A stretch of 64,000 nucleotides of DNA from Streptomyces sp. CG1 (GTDB lineage: Bacteria > Actinomycetota > Actinomycetes > Streptomycetales > Streptomycetaceae), in contig NZ_CP163518.1 in NCBI RefSeq assembly GCF_041080625.1, positions 6,379,501 to 6,443,500 on the forward strand, read 5' to 3'. The first letter of the stretch is position 1; the number at the start of each line of letters is the position of its first letter. Shown piece after piece: positions 62,970 to 64,000 of the stretch. The translations under genes were made by a program, and so were the position numbers. The notes beneath the pieces are model-generated. The model was not told where the DNA came from. It was given only the letters and a program-made list of their open reading frames with translations, and made no database searches.

Positions 62970-64000
62970 GGCTGACCTCCACCTCTCCGAGACCGACGCC
63001 GAGCTCGAGGTCCAGCGTGCCCGCGTCCTTGGCGCCCTTGGCCGGAGCCAGCGTCATGCTCTTGTACCTGCCCGGCTGCACGTCCACGTCCTTCCCGTTC
63101 CCGTTCCTGTTCTCCCCGGGCAACCGGATGTCGCCCACGCCCACATCGATCTTCATCCGCACGGTCACGTCCGCCGGCACGATCACTTTCAGCTGTCCCG
63201 CACCCACGTGAGCGTCCGTCGCGACAGTCCGGCCCTTGCCCGGACGCACCCGGCTCAGGTCGAGGGTGCCCCGCCCGGTGCCGAGGTCGTACGCCGGCCG
63301 CACCTGCGCGGTCGCGGCGGGTGTCCAGGAGGTGTCCCTCCAGTGGGTGGTGATGTCCTTGGGCAGGGCCGACGCCCCGGCGAGCAGCGCCGCCGTGACG
63401 ATCCCCAGGAACACCGTCCCGGCTCCTGTACGCCCCAGGAACGCGCTGACCATGAGGCCCAGCCCGAACACCGCCAGCGCGCACGCCAGACCGGCCTGCA
63501 AGCTGGTGCCCAGCGGATGCGTGTCCCAGGTCAGCCCGGTGCCCAGGCCGCCCGCCACCAGGGCGAGCAGGAACACCCAGCCGCCGATCCAGCGCGGCCC
63601 GCGCGGTCTCGGGGGCGCGGCGGGCCGCGGCCGTATGGAACCGGGGTGGGTCCAGGGGGTGGCGATGCCGACGTCGACCACCGAGGTGAGGTCCCTCTCG
63701 CGGCTGTCGCCGGGCCCCCACAGATAACCGGTGCCGCCGACGTGGGTGCCGTCCTTGACGATCGGATCCCTCCACCACGACGGGTAGATGGCGACGACCG
63801 GCGGCGCCTGGGCCTCCGGCGGGGCGTCGGCGGCGGCCTGGGCGGCCAGTGGGTCGGGATCGGGGGCGCCTCGGTGCCGCGACCAGTACCCGGCGCCCGC
63901 CAGCAGCAGGAAGAGCACCGCGGCGAAGGCCAGCACCCCGCCGTTTCTCAGCATGGTCAGGAAGACTCCGCAGCCGACCAGGGCGAACAGCACGGCGGCG
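62956..64000 (-). CDS. PspC/LiaF-like envelope stress membrane protein, N-terminus outside window
   Basis: About 348 codons visible; the reading frame stays open to the window edge, so the start lies to the right. Three hydrophobic segments are seen (LAFAAVLFLLLAGAGYW, WVFLLALVAGGLGTGL, ALAVFGLGLMVSAFL). The C-terminal beta-helical LiaF-like domain has VGAGQLKVIVPADVTVRMKIDVGVGDIRLPG and LDLELGVGLGEVEVSRA. In Streptomyces such proteins usually begin with a PspC domain; that part is not visible. Expected role: sensing or responding to membrane or cell-wall stress. Confidence 0.85.
   Translation of the reverse strand, partial: AAVLFALVGCGVFLTMLRNGGVLAFAAVLFLLLAGAGYWSRHRGAPDPDPLAAQAAADAPPEAQAPPVVAIYPSWWRDPIVKDGTHVGGTGYLWGPGDSRERDLTSVVDVGIATPWTHPGSIRPRPAAPPRPRGPRWIGGWVFLLALVAGGLGTGLTWDTHPLGTSLQAGLACALAVFGLGLMVSAFLGRTGAGTVFLGIVTAALLAGASALPKDITTHWRDTSWTPAATAQVRPAYDLGTGRGTLDLSRVRPGKGRTVATDAHVGAGQLKVIVPADVTVRMKIDVGVGDIRLPGENRNGNGKDVDVQPGRYKSMTLAPAKGAKDAGTLDLELGVGLGEVEVSRAAS

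Overview
This window is a piece of a Streptomyces chromosome. The base composition is very GC-rich, and starts are often GTG or TTG. Streptomyces developmental genes are present (a WhiB-like protein, BldM with a sigma-BldN-type promoter, SigD), along with a GroEL ending in a His-rich tail. From memory, the gene order resembles the S. coelicolor core region from glmS through bldM to guaA. That comparison is recall, not a search. Most of the window is conserved core chromosome with a few accessory insertions. I see no tRNA, rRNA, CRISPR array, prophage or secondary-metabolite cluster.

Layout. 1-12.3 kb is cell-wall and housekeeping: the 3' part of glmS, an SDR reductase, acpS, the NAD(P)HX repair gene nnr, an L,D-transpeptidase, alr, an alpha/beta hydrolase, then the tsaE / tsaB-rimI-tsaD t6A-tRNA modification genes. 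The run is interrupted by a 66-aa peptide gene under a palindrome, a MITE-like element and a degenerate YkuD-like protein. It ends with a candidate structured non-coding RNA. 12.3-18 kb holds a repeat-built membrane protein and a xylan-use island: a frameshifted GH3 glycosidase, a LacI regulator and a GH10 xylanase, with a common CGAA-N3-TTCG motif. 18-21 kb is a DGPF/YCII protein plus ECF42-type sigma factor module with a matching promoter, followed by an IS630-family element inserted exactly at the CTAG shared by two convergent stop codons.

21-30 kb carries a THUMP-like methyltransferase, two tandem lipoprotein polysaccharide deacetylases, groES-groEL1 with two CIRCE operators, a SnoaL-type protein, an SDR, a MOSC protein and a LysR regulator. 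30-36.5 kb is the developmental and purine block: whiB-like, bldM, a 0.96-kb gene-poor gap, sigD, guaB and the guaB3 paralogue.

36.6-51.4 kb starts with a nucleotide-sugar dehydrogenase homologue that lacks its catalytic Cys and Lys, then glpD, then six consecutive Hanks-type Ser/Thr kinase genes. The second is a pseudokinase with a very large insert. The first five are membrane receptors that appear to share one family of ectodomain; the sixth is soluble. This array is the most system-like part of the window.

51.4-64 kb holds an aldehyde dehydrogenase behind a perfect 20-bp palindrome, a GMC oxidoreductase with a four-Cys motif, a terminator-rich non-coding stretch with a Crp-like box, chorismate mutase and guaA (divergent, with an attenuator-like hairpin in the mutase leader). 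Then come a PNPOx-like protein, a class II aldolase, DUF4429/SHOCT and TIG-like membrane proteins, a DoxX-TetR pair, and a PspC/LiaF-like envelope protein that runs off the right edge.
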